Below the pieces are notes generated by a model. That model was not told where the DNA came from and did no database searches. It saw nothing but the letters and a program-made list of their open reading frames with translations. Positions 1 through 6,060 of a DNA stretch of 12,761 nucleotides are shown one piece after another. The DNA is from UBA3263 sp964554335. Lineage in GTDB: Bacteria; Bacteroidota; Bacteroidia; Bacteroidales; Muribaculaceae. The stretch lies in assembly GCA_964554335.1 (NCBI GenBank), contig CAZKOF010000056.1, positions 1 through 12,761 on the forward strand, in the 5' to 3' direction. Each line of letters begins with the position of its first letter. The stretch's first letter is position 1. The position numbers and the translations under genes were made by a program.

Positions 1-149
1 ACGAGAATGACCACCTGATGCGTACCAACTGAAAGGCGCGAAAATGGAGGTAAACGGAAGCAGAGGCATATTGAGAAAAATACCCAAGAGAAATCCGTAA
101 AAGGAAGGAACAGCCAAAAGAGAAAGAAAACCATGCCGGGAGCGTGAAA

Positions 150-500
150 CCGGGCAAACAAGCACAAAGAAGTATGCCGTATCAGTTGGTTCAAATTCAT
201 TTGGGCCGGCAGATACGGCTTTCTTCCGGTTTGCCCGCCGTTGGTGACGGCTTGTCCCATTCATGGGGCGGGCGGTCACGGACGGCTTTCCGCTCCGGCA
301 CAGATGGACAGCGAAAAAAGGAATCGACAAAATCCCGTAAAAGCACCTCTTCGGCATAAGCGCAAAAGAAATGGGCCTTGCGTCATCTGTCTGAAACGAT
401 ATTCATTCGTTCAGGCTTGACGCAAAGCCCTTTTCTCCGCTTATGCCGGTAGTCGTAACACGTTTGTGCGAAACTCGTTTTCGGGCAATGGTGTTCCGAC
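150..500 (+). ncRNA. Candidate structured RNA with nested stem-loops
   Basis: No convincing protein is encoded here, but the plus strand folds into consecutive long hairpins. SL1 has stem 151-159/229-237, then 176-183/212-219, then 185-195/200-210. SL2 spans 237-286 (GCCGT/ACGGC, GTGAC/GTCAC, CCCA/TGGG). SL3 spans 352-448. SL4 spans 452-500 (AACAC/GTGTT, CGAAA/TTTCG). Many pairs are G-U in the plus-strand transcript (186-209, 187-208, 190-205, 191-204, 252-271, 253-270, 255-268, 467-485). These would be A-C mismatches on the other strand, which favours a plus-strand RNA. SL1, SL2 and SL3 all show ATTCAT at the apex (195-200, 259-264, 401-406). No TANNTTTG promoter was found just upstream, so the transcript may start outside the window. 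It is not a recognisable tmRNA, RNase P RNA or group II intron domain V. An oriT or other single-stranded DNA structure of a mobile element is the main alternative. Confidence 0.45.
352..448 (+). repeat. 97-nt imperfect palindrome (SL3)
   Basis: Outer arms 352-362 and 438-448 pair perfectly over 11 bp (CGGCATAAGCG). Further in, 367-371 pairs with 432-436, 373-376 with 427-430, 378-385 with 418-425, 391-395 with 410-414, and 397-398 with 408-409. The loop 399-407 contains ATTCAT. About 35 pairs form in total, with few mismatches. A run of four T after GCCC lies inside the outer stem, so it does not look like a simple intrinsic terminator. Confidence 0.8.
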
Positions 501-540
501 GTATCAATCCGCTTTTACGGAAAATCTTATGTGTGGGGAA

Positions 541-578
541 TAAAAAAGCAACGGAATTATTTCTGAATCTCCGTTTTT
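541..578. terminator. Bidirectional intrinsic terminator candidate
   Basis: The stem AACGGA (550-555) pairs with TCCGTT (570-575). On the plus strand it runs into five T (574-578). On the minus strand it is followed by GC and six T (the A run at 542-547). It sits between the plus-strand structured region and the proposed minus-strand RNA, so it could end both. The stem is only 6 bp, so the call is moderate. Confidence 0.5.
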
Positions 579-729
579 AGAGCTACCTTTGCAGGTGAAG
601 AGCTCTTTGAAGGTTACGCAACACACAGAAGAATAATGCAGTAGATAACTAACTAAATCGTAACCTATTACTACATTGAGCAGGTAACGACCGCTCATTT
701 CCAATCACTTAGAACTATTTCGTAACTTC
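541..729 (-). ncRNA. Candidate small RNA, about 190 nt
   Basis: A minus-strand promoter (736-767) predicts a start near 729, and the hairpin plus T6 at 541-578 predicts the end. Between them the minus-strand transcript can form an 8-bp stem (611-618 with 659-666, AGGTTACG/CGTAACCT). It can also form a hairpin at 580-605 with GAGCT/AGCTC, a 4-nt bulge, ACCT/AGGT and a GCAA loop of the GNRA class. Promoter, internal hairpins and terminator in the right order support a small RNA. A 64-codon frame starting at ATG 698 and ending at 504 overlaps it, but would have to read through the terminator and resembles nothing I know. A target cannot be named from the sequence. Confidence 0.4.
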
Positions 730-735
730 TGTTTG

Positions 736-767
736 CAAAGTTATAACATTTCGGAATTATCTCCAAA
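736..767 (-). promoter_or_regulatory. Minus-strand promoter diverging from galE
   Basis: On the minus strand, TTTG (767-764), a 20-nt gap and TAACTTTG (743-736) match the Bacteroidetes consensus fully. It points left, away from galE. Its -33 box lies only a few bases from the -33 box of the galE promoter. Confidence 0.6.
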
Positions 768-773
768 TTTGTA

Positions 774-805
774 TTGGTGAATAACCAAATTTTTGATTAA
801 CTTTG
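774..805 (+). promoter_or_regulatory. galE promoter
   Basis: TTG at 774-776, a 21-nt gap and TAACTTTG at 798-805, with the galE ATG about 37 nt beyond the predicted start. A 5-bp inverted repeat TTGGT (774-778)/ACCAA (784-788) overlaps the -33 box and could be an operator, though it is short. Confidence 0.65.
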
Positions 806-849
806 CGGCAATAAAACGTTTCACCTTTTAATCTCACCTTATTATCATC

Positions 850-1887
850 ATGAACAAAGGCACAATCCTCGTCACCGGCGGAACAGGCTATATCGGCTCC
901 CACACCGTGGTTGAGCTTCAGGCTGCCGGCTACGACGTCGTCATCATCGACAACCTCAGCAATAGCAACGAAAACGTTCTCGACGGCATCGAGAAAATCT
1001 CGGGCATCCGCCCCGCATTCATCAAGGGCGACTGCTGCGACATAACCGTGCTCCATACCCTTTTCCAGGCTTTTCCCGGAATCAAAGGCATTATCAACTT
1101 CGCGGCTTCGAAAGCCGTCGGCGAAAGCATGGAGAAGCCCGTGCTCTACTACCGCAACAATCTCAACACTCTGATGAACCTTCTTGACTGCATGAAGGAA
1201 TTCGGAGTGAAAGGCATCGTGTTCTCCAGTTCATGCACCGTCTACGGCGAACCCGACGAGAACCCCGTCACCGAGCAAGCCCCCATTAAGAAAGCAACCT
1301 CGCCCTATGGCAACACCAAGCAGATCAGCGAAGAAATCATTACCGACGTCATCAACGCCGGCGCTCCGTTCAAGAGCGTGATTTTGCGCTACTTCAACCC
1401 CGTCGGCGCACACCCCAGCGCCGAAATCGGCGAGCTGCCAAACGGCGTTCCCCAGAACCTGATTCCCTACATCACGCAGACCGCTATCGGCATCCGCAAG
1501 GAGCTCAGCGTGTTCGGCAACGACTATCCCACCCCCGACGGCTCCTGCATCCGCGACTTCATCAACGTCGTTGACCTGGCAAAGGCTCATGTTAAAGCCA
1601 TGGATCGCATGCTCGAGCAGCCCGAGGCCGACAAAATCGAAATCTTCAACCTCGGTACCGGCAACGGCGTCAGTGTTCTGGAACTCATCAACACGTTCGA
1701 GAGCGCCACGGGTGTCAAAGTCCCCTACAAAATTGTCGGCCGCCGTCCGGGCGACATCGAAAAGGTCTGGGGCAACCCGAGCCACGCCAACGAAGTGCTC
1801 GGCTGGAAGGCCGACACCCCGTTGGCCGACACCATGCGCAGCGCCTGGGCGTGGCAGTGCAAGCTCCGCGAACGCGGCGTCATGTAA
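850..1887 (+). CDS. galE: UDP-glucose 4-epimerase
   Basis: Interconverts UDP-glucose and UDP-galactose in the cytoplasm (Leloir pathway), supplying UDP-galactose for glycans. The 345 residues match the family length. The NAD-binding Rossmann motif GGTGYIGSHT is at residues 10-19. The FSSSCTVYG segment (125-133) carries the active-site Ser (S128 by position). The catalytic YxxxK is Y153/K157 within SPYGNTK. RYFNPVGAHPS and the C-terminal RRPGDIEKVWG nucleotide-sugar-binding segment are present. The ATG at 850 follows a well-placed promoter. The gene is GC-rich and appears monocistronic, followed by a hairpin and then the separate hpt promoter. Related sugar epimerases are possible in principle, but every landmark fits GalE. 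Confidence 0.95.
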   Translation: MNKGTILVTGGTGYIGSHTVVELQAAGYDVVIIDNLSNSNENVLDGIEKISGIRPAFIKGDCCDITVLHTLFQAFPGIKGIINFAASKAVGESMEKPVLYYRNNLNTLMNLLDCMKEFGVKGIVFSSSCTVYGEPDENPVTEQAPIKKATSPYGNTKQISEEIITDVINAGAPFKSVILRYFNPVGAHPSAEIGELPNGVPQNLIPYITQTAIGIRKELSVFGNDYPTPDGSCIRDFINVVDLAKAHVKAMDRMLEQPEADKIEIFNLGTGNGVSVLELINTFESATGVKVPYKIVGRRPGDIEKVWGNPSHANEVLGWKADTPLADTMRSAWAWQCKLRERGVM

Positions 1888-1931
1888 GAATCTGTACGCA
1901 TCCATGTGAACAGTCTCTTAATAATCTTGCC

Positions 1932-1957
1932 GGCGGTGGCCCTATGGGGCTGCCGCC
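1932..1957 (+). terminator. Hairpin after galE
   Basis: The stem is GGCGG (1932-1936)/CCGCC (1953-1957), a symmetric TG/TG internal loop, then GCCC/GGGC and a TATG loop. It lies 45 nt past the galE stop. There is no clear T run after it, so termination is plausible but not certain. Confidence 0.4.
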
Positions 1958-2030
1958 TCAGCGTTTAACCGCGGCATTCAACCGCATCAAATTTTAACGG
2001 AGGAGTTACGATAATTTGCCGAAAATTGCG

Positions 2031-2038
2031 TAACTTTG
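2031..2038 (+). promoter_or_regulatory. hpt -7 promoter element
   Basis: TAACTTTG lies about 25 nt before the hpt ATG. The -33 region around 2006-2010 (TTACG) is weak. A longer frame opening at TTG 2036 would start inside this element, which decides for the downstream ATG at 2063. Confidence 0.55.
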
Positions 2039-2062
2039 CCCCATTACAAGAACCACAGAGCA

Positions 2063-2608
2063 ATGAAAACAGTAACATACAACGGACTGAACTTCAGAAC
2101 GTTCATCTCTGCCGAGCAGATTGCCGAGCGGGTCAACGCTATTGCGGCCGAAATCTCAGAAACGTATAAGGACAAGAACCCGCTGATGGTATGCGTTCTA
2201 AACGGCGCTTTCCCATTTGCCTCAGACTTGTTCATGAACCTCAGTATAGACGCACGGATTGCATTCGTTCGCCTTCAGAGCTATGCGGGCACAGAGTCAA
2301 CCGGCAGCGTGCGTCAGGTTATGGGGCTCACCGACTCGGTAAAGGACCGCACCGTCATCGTTGTTGAAGACATCATTGACACCGGCCGCACCATGGCCGC
2401 TTTCCTGAAAGACCTCGAGGCCCAGAAGCCTGCCGAAGTGAAGGTCGCAACCCTGCTTTTCAAACCCGATGCCCTGCAGGTTCCGCTGAAACCCGACTAT
2501 ATCGGCTTCACGATTCCCTCGAAATTCATTATCGGCTATGGCCTCGATCTCGACGGCCAGGCCCGCAACCTCAAAGACATCTACGTACTCAATACTGACC
2601 AGCCATGA
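2063..2608 (+). CDS. hpt: Hypoxanthine phosphoribosyltransferase
   Basis: Purine salvage: transfers phosphoribose from PRPP to hypoxanthine or guanine in the cytoplasm. The 181 residues are normal for bacterial Hpt. The PRPP loop VIVVEDIIDTGRTM is at about 98-111, the mobile-loop Ser-Tyr at 73-74 (SYAGTESTG), and the C-terminal FIIGYGLDLDGQARNL at 155-170 is typical of the family. The ATG at 2063 was chosen because the upstream TTG falls inside the promoter. The TGA overlaps the adk ATG (ATGA, 2605-2608), so the two genes are probably translationally coupled. Both serve purine nucleotide supply. No Shine-Dalgarno is visible, as is usual in this phylum. Confidence 0.93.
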   Translation: MKTVTYNGLNFRTFISAEQIAERVNAIAAEISETYKDKNPLMVCVLNGAFPFASDLFMNLSIDARIAFVRLQSYAGTESTGSVRQVMGLTDSVKDRTVIVVEDIIDTGRTMAAFLKDLEAQKPAEVKVATLLFKPDALQVPLKPDYIGFTIPSKFIIGYGLDLDGQARNLKDIYVLNTDQP

Positions 2609-3183
2609 ATATCGTGATTTTCGGCGCCCCCGGCAGCGGCAAAGGCACCCAAAGCGAACGCATGATTGACCGCTACGGCCTGCACCACATCTCAACCGGC
2701 GAACTGCTGCGCGACCACATTGCCCGCGGCACGGAGCTCGGCAAGGTTGCCGATAGCTTCATCTCAAAAGGAAACCTGATTCCCGACGAGCTCATGCTCG
2801 ACATCCTCGAACACGAACTCGACGCCCATCCCGGAGTCAAAGGGGTGATTTTCGACGGATTTCCCCGCACCATACCCCAGGCCGAGGCCCTCGAGAAGAT
2901 GCTCGCCAAGCGTGGCACGAAGGTCCACGCCGTCGTTGGCCTCGAGGTCCCCGAAGAGGAGCTGACAGGCCGGTTGCTCAAACGCGGTGCCGCGAGCGGA
3001 CGCAGCGATGACAACGCCACGACCATTGCCAAGCGTCTCGAAGTTTACCGCCGCCAGACAGAGCCGCTCAAGGAGTACTACAACCGCCGCCTGGCCTACT
3101 TCCCCATCCATGGCAACGGCTCTATAGACGCCGTCTTCAACGATATCATCCGCGTCACCGACCCCTTGCGCGACGAAAAATAA
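2605..3183 (+). CDS. adk: Adenylate kinase
   Basis: Catalyses ATP + AMP = 2 ADP in the cytoplasm. The P-loop GAPGSGKGT is at residues 7-15, the AMP-binding STGELLR at 30-36, and DGFPRT at 84-89. The LID region (about residues 118-145) is short, with GRLLKRG and then a compact SGRSDDN stretch and no Cys zinc ligands, which fits the 192-residue length. It overlaps hpt by four bases and shares its transcript. The 12-bp palindrome 13 nt after the stop could also serve as its terminator. From memory, adk in other Bacteroidales is commonly followed by obg; here a toxin-antitoxin pair follows. Confidence 0.95.
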   Translation: MNIVIFGAPGSGKGTQSERMIDRYGLHHISTGELLRDHIARGTELGKVADSFISKGNLIPDELMLDILEHELDAHPGVKGVIFDGFPRTIPQAEALEKMLAKRGTKVHAVVGLEVPEEELTGRLLKRGAASGRSDDNATTIAKRLEVYRRQTEPLKEYYNRRLAYFPIHGNGSIDAVFNDIIRVTDPLRDEK

Positions 3184-3196
3184 TCCGCCAATCCGA

Positions 3197-3226
3197 GCGA
3201 TGTGTACACATTTTTGTACACATCGC
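3197..3226 (+). promoter_or_regulatory. YefM-YoeB type operator palindrome
   Basis: A perfect 12-bp inverted repeat (3197-3208/3215-3226) with a 6-nt spacer. Each arm contains TGTACA (3203-3208 and 3215-3220), 12 bp centre to centre. TGTACA cores are the known recognition element of YefM-YoeB operators. It directly abuts the -33 box of the antitoxin promoter, as expected for autorepression. The same hairpin may double as an adk terminator, though it lacks a clean T run. Confidence 0.65.
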
Positions 3227-3257
3227 TTGTTATTATCATATAATATAACTATCTTTG
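3227..3257 (+). promoter_or_regulatory. Toxin-antitoxin operon promoter
   Basis: TTG (3227-3229), a 20-nt gap, then TATCTTTG (3250-3257). The ATG at 3284 lies about 20 nt after the expected start. This rules out the longer frame beginning at 3200, upstream of the promoter. Confidence 0.7.
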
Positions 3258-3283
3258 CATTGATAATAACAATACGGATTATT

Positions 3284-3535
3284 ATGGAAACTTTATCAGT
3301 AAGAGATTACCGCAACAACCTCTCGACATCGTTCGACAAAGTTGACAACGGCGAAAACGTGTATATCCGCCGCAGGAATCGCATATACGCACTCATAAGC
3401 ATTGAAAACGAGGACCTAACCGTGACGCCGGCATTAAACCGTCGCATCAAAGAGGTTCACGAGGCCTACCAACAGGGCAAATGCATCACCTGCTCAACCA
3501 ATGAGGAGCTGACAAGCTTTCTTGATTCGCTATAG
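3284..3535 (+). CDS. Antitoxin, Phd/YefM family
   Basis: Labile antitoxin that neutralises the YoeB-like RNase encoded next and represses the operon. The 83 residues are normal. The N-terminal DNA-binding Phd/YefM fold is visible in METLSVRDYRNNLSTSFDKV (1-20), followed by GENVYIRRRNRIYALISI (23-40), the typical second half of the fold. The acidic, less structured C-terminus is the expected toxin-wrapping part. The start at 3284 is set by the promoter and by homology of METLSVRDYR to family N-termini. The stop TAG shares its G with the toxin's GTG start. The strength of the cognate operator supports autoregulation. Confidence 0.85.
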   Translation: METLSVRDYRNNLSTSFDKVDNGENVYIRRRNRIYALISIENEDLTVTPALNRRIKEVHEAYQQGKCITCSTNEELTSFLDSL

Positions 3536-3810
3536 TGAACTACAAAATCACCTTCGACCCGAAAGTCGTCAAGACAATGGGAAAATGGAAAAAATCCAAC
3601 CCCATTCTCTTCAAAAAACTCTCAAGATTACTTGAAGACATTGCTGCACACCCTCGCTCCGGCTTGGGCCACCCTGAAGCCATGATTGGCGGCAATGACA
3701 TATATTACTCACGCCACATCTCGGCACATGACCGAATAGTTTATGAAATCATCGACGACGAGGTCAGAGTTCTCGTCATCGAAATCGAGGGACACTACTC
3801 TGATAAGTAA
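3535..3810 (+). CDS. mRNA interferase toxin, YoeB/Txe family
   Basis: Ribosome-dependent endoribonuclease toxin of the RelE superfamily. It is 91 residues, against about 84 in E. coli YoeB. Residues matching the YoeB active site are visible: Glu48 in GHPEAM, Arg67 in HDRIVYE, and His87-Tyr88 near the C-terminus (GHYSDK), where YoeB ends in HY. The start is GTG at 3535, overlapping the antitoxin stop by one base, which implies coupled translation with a lower toxin yield. The 3' end overlaps the convergent pgeF gene by 16 bp. All catalytic positions are present, so the toxin is probably active. Confidence 0.85.
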   Translation: MNYKITFDPKVVKTMGKWKKSNPILFKKLSRLLEDIAAHPRSGLGHPEAMIGGNDIYYSRHISAHDRIVYEIIDDEVRVLVIEIEGHYSDK

Positions 3811-4499
3811 ATGGCGGTCAGGGTGCGGAACGGAAGGGTGCGGCCCTGACGACGGACCGAATAGAACGCATCGGAATGCTTTGAGCAGGCCGGAGGAAGG
3901 GCGATGTCCCGGACTCCGGCCTGCCGCAGTTGAAAGGCAACGGCGGCGGCGAGGTCAACGCGGGGCTTCGGCTCCGCGTGCGGATAGCTGACCACGGCCT
4001 TAGGAAAGAGGCCGGCAACTTCTTCGCCGACTTCGAAACAGTCGCGACAGATGCAGGGTCCCATAGCCGCATGTATGTGCCCGGGCTTCGCGCCGACGCT
4101 CTCCATTACGCGCAGGGCATTGAGGGCGATACCGGCAGCCGTGCCGCGCCAGCCGCAATGGACCGCAGCGGCGACCCGGGCCTCGCAGTCGACCATCAGC
4201 AGCGGGAGGCAGTCAGCCGTATGCACCCCTATCAGCACATCCGGACCGACGCATACGACGCCGTCGACACCCCGGAGATCGATGCCGTGGCCGACCACGC
4301 GCACCTCGGAGCCATGGGTCTGCACGGGTATAAAAATCCGCGAACGCGCAATACCGGTCGCGGCCTCGAGCTCGCGCATACAGGACTCAATCGAAGCATC
4401 ATCCGGCGCACCGGCGTAGGTGCAGATATTGAAACCGGCGAGAGTGCTCATCGCGCTCACGCCGGTCAGTTTTGTCATCAGAGGCAGGGTCTTGATCAT
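3795..4499 (-). CDS. pgeF: Purine nucleoside phosphorylase, laccase-domain (YfiH/PgeF)
   Basis: Family of zinc-containing enzymes related to human LACC1/FAMIN, acting on purine nucleosides; E. coli YfiH is also reported in peptidoglycan editing. The 234 residues carry the motifs QTHGSEV (60-66), HTADCLP (93-99), HCGWRG (114-119) and GPCICRDCFEVG (147-158). The expected metal ligands His62, Cys97 and His114 are present. The N-terminus is more divergent than usual. The ATG at 4499 overlaps the rpoD stop (ATGA on the minus strand), which supports this start and puts the gene at the end of the Dabb-rpoD operon. It converges with the toxin gene with a 16-bp tail overlap, leaving no room for a terminator between them. 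Confidence 0.9.
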   Translation of the reverse strand: MIKTLPLMTKLTGVSAMSTLAGFNICTYAGAPDDASIESCMRELEAATGIARSRIFIPVQTHGSEVRVVGHGIDLRGVDGVVCVGPDVLIGVHTADCLPLLMVDCEARVAAAVHCGWRGTAAGIALNALRVMESVGAKPGHIHAAMGPCICRDCFEVGEEVAGLFPKAVVSYPHAEPKPRVDLAAAVAFQLRQAGVRDIALPPACSKHSDAFYSVRRQGRTLPFRTLTAIYLSE

Positions 4500-5353
4500 T
4501 GTGCAAGATAGCTCTTGAGCAACTCGCTCTTAGAGCCTTTGAGGCGGCGGATTGCCTTCTCTTTGATCTGGCGCACGCGCTCGCGCGTGAGGTCGAACTT
4601 GACGCCGATTTCCTCGAGCGTCATTTCCTGGCATCCGATTCCGAAGAAAAGCTTCAAAATCTGGCGCTCGCGGTCGTGGAGCTGCATGAGCGCACGCTCA
4701 ACCTCGGTCGAGAGCGATTCGCGGGCGAGACCCTCGTCGGTTGCGGGCGAGTCGTTGTTGGTCAGCACGTCGAGCAGGCTATTGTCTTCCCCCTCCTGAA
4801 AGGGGGCGTCGACGCTGACCTGACGTCCGCTGACCTTCATGGTCTCGGCAATTTTTTCGGGAGCGACATCGAGTTCCTTTGCAAGCTCCTCAACCGAGGG
4901 GGCGCGCATGTTTTCCTGCTCGAACTTGTTGAGCACCTTGCGGATCTTGTTGATGGAGCCGACCTGGTTCAGCGGCAGGCGCACAATGCGGCTCTGTTCG
5001 GCCAGGGCCTGGAGGATGCTTTGGCGAATCCACCACACGGCATAGCTGATAAACTTGAATCCGCGCGTCTCGTCAAACTTCTGCGCTGCCTTCTGCAGGC
5101 CGACGTTGCCTTCCGAAATGAGGTCCATGAGTTCGAGGCCCTGGTTCTGATATTGCTTTGCCACTGAGACGACAAAACGCAGATTAGCGCGCACGAGGCG
5201 GTTAACCGCAGCCGTATCGCCCTGGCGGATGCGCTGGGCAAGCTCAACCTCCTCGTCAACGGTCAGAAGCTCCTCGCGGCCGATTTCCTGGAGGTAGCGG
5301 TTAAGGAGCGGGTCGCGGTTGGTAGGTGCCTGACTTATTTTAAGTTGCTGCAT
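4496..5353 (-). CDS. rpoD: RNA polymerase primary sigma factor (Bacteroidetes type)
   Basis: Directs core RNA polymerase to housekeeping promoters of the TTTG/TANNTTTG type seen throughout this window. The 285 residues lack region 1.1 and the non-conserved insert, as in the Bacteroides sigma-ABfr. Region 1.2 is about 14-46. Region 2 (about 49-127) includes NLRFVVSVAKQYQNQGLELMDLI and the region 2.3/2.4 segment RGFKFISYAVWWIRQSI. Region 3 is about 130-190, with region 3.2 near VSVDAPF. Region 4 (about 218-275) has HDRERQILKLFFG and the helix-turn-helix TLEEIGVKFDLTRERVRQIKEKAI. It lies 12 nt after the Dabb gene and overlaps pgeF by four bases, so the three form one operon. Confidence 0.93.
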   Translation of the reverse strand: MQQLKISQAPTNRDPLLNRYLQEIGREELLTVDEEVELAQRIRQGDTAAVNRLVRANLRFVVSVAKQYQNQGLELMDLISEGNVGLQKAAQKFDETRGFKFISYAVWWIRQSILQALAEQSRIVRLPLNQVGSINKIRKVLNKFEQENMRAPSVEELAKELDVAPEKIAETMKVSGRQVSVDAPFQEGEDNSLLDVLTNNDSPATDEGLARESLSTEVERALMQLHDRERQILKLFFGIGCQEMTLEEIGVKFDLTRERVRQIKEKAIRRLKGSKSELLKSYLAQ

Positions 5354-5365
5354 ATCATTGGAAGT

Positions 5366-5659
5366 TTAAATTTCATAGTCAACACATGCGCGCGCCTCTT
5401 TTAGCGGGGCAATGATTGCGGCGGCGGCAACGTGGGCGGGATGTTTGGCATAAACCTCAACATCTGACATGGCGGGAACTACGGCAGTTAAGACAACATC
5501 CCACGACTCCTGAGTGTTCGCATTGAGGCCGACTTCCATGGATTGGAGCACCGAAATTTGCTCCGGTAGCGCCAAAAGGGCGTCTTTGAAGCGGCGTGCG
5601 GCATCGAGGCGGGTCTGCGGGTCGCCGTGCAGTTTAAAGCTGACAATGTGCTTGACCAT
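5366..5659 (-). CDS. Dabb (stress-responsive A/B barrel) domain protein
   Basis: Small protein of 97 residues matching the Dabb fold: it starts MVKHIVSFKL, has a helix with FKDALLALPEQI, a strand pair around MEVGLNANTQ and WDVVLTAVV, then DVEVYAKHPAHVAAAAIIAPL and a final strand CVDYEI. This is the ferredoxin-like dimeric alpha/beta barrel layout. The family's biochemical role is mostly unknown; some members are stress-induced or act on polyketides. It is first in the operon with rpoD and pgeF, with a -7 element 46 bases upstream. Co-transcription with the primary sigma factor may only reflect position. Confidence 0.8.
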   Translation of the reverse strand: MVKHIVSFKLHGDPQTRLDAARRFKDALLALPEQISVLQSMEVGLNANTQESWDVVLTAVVPAMSDVEVYAKHPAHVAAAAIIAPLKEARACVDYEI

Positions 5660-5704
5660 TAGCGTTCAGTATGTTAAAGACTTGTTGAGAGTATATTAAG
5701 CGTG

Positions 5705-5712
5705 CAAAGATA
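5705..5712 (-). promoter_or_regulatory. -7 element for the Dabb-rpoD-pgeF operon
   Basis: TATCTTTG on the minus strand, about 46 nt before the Dabb ATG. No clear -33 box is seen at the right distance. The surrounding GTATCTTTGC matches the GTANNTTTGC target consensus of CTnDOT-like elements, which overlaps the promoter consensus. Confidence 0.5.
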
Positions 5713-6050
5713 CGAAAAAAATTCCACCCGCACACTATCATAACGCATTTTCTCCTCAAAAATTATCCAACCCCACACATTCCACACTCCCGCACATCTC
5801 ACATCCACATTTCACACTTTCGGGAAATTTGCGTATATTTGATGTAATCTGGTGTTAAATAGTTGGTTGCCAGATTGTTTCAAGGAATTCGCGTGAGCAT
5901 GGGCAATGGATAAGGAATTGTCGGTGTGTTTCGTTGTGCTATATTTCTCACGCTTTCAAATAACTCTTTTCTTTGACGCAAAGTTAGCAATTATTTTTGA
6001 ATTACACTTCATTCCGAGGCGCAATTCTATTGGTCCTACTCTCAACAAGC
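5713..6050. other. AT-rich intergenic region left of the IS
   Basis: No supported gene. It contains a second minus-strand -7 match, TAACTTTG (5986-5979), with no convincing -33 box, which could give a long leader to the Dabb operon. It also holds the left copy of a 12-bp repeat (5740-5751). A 57-codon plus frame from 5906 runs into the IS end and looks fortuitous. Confidence 0.4.
5740..5751 (+). repeat. 12-bp direct repeat, left copy
   Basis: ATAACGCATTTT occurs here and again at 7269-7280, flanking the IS30-like element. The copies lie about 300 bp and 60 bp outside the putative IS ends, so this is not an ordinary target duplication of the IS itself. Confidence 0.5.
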
Positions 6051-6060
6051 AAGTGCAAAA
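6051..6060 (+). repeat. IS left inverted repeat core
   Basis: AAGTGCAAAA, directly next to the transposase stop. It matches the right copy at 7200-7209 in inverse orientation. Confidence 0.55.

Noticed and set aside
3..32. Possible C-terminus of an upstream gene (frame 3 ending ENDHLMRTN, TGA 30-32)
   Set aside because: Only nine residues are visible, too few to tell a real gene end from chance.
144..359. 71-codon plus-strand frame from a GTG
   Set aside because: It runs through SL1 and SL2, has a biased low-complexity composition rich in Arg, Ser and Gly, no promoter, and no resemblance to a known family. The RNA structure explains the region better.
584..591. Plus-strand TACCTTTG as a promoter
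   Set aside because: The -33 match is weak, no gene follows, and the bases are part of the 580-605 hairpin.
504..704. Minus-strand frame of 66 codons (64 from ATG 698) downstream of the divergent promoter
   Set aside because: The start position fits the promoter, but the frame crosses a terminator-like hairpin with T6 and the translation resembles nothing recognisable. I prefer a small RNA; it remains the main alternative.
3930..5167. Long plus-strand frames opposite pgeF and rpoD (for example 3930-4511 and 4499-5167), and similar ones opposite galE and adk
   Set aside because: These are antisense shadows of GC-rich coding sequence; the minus-strand products are clearly recognised families.
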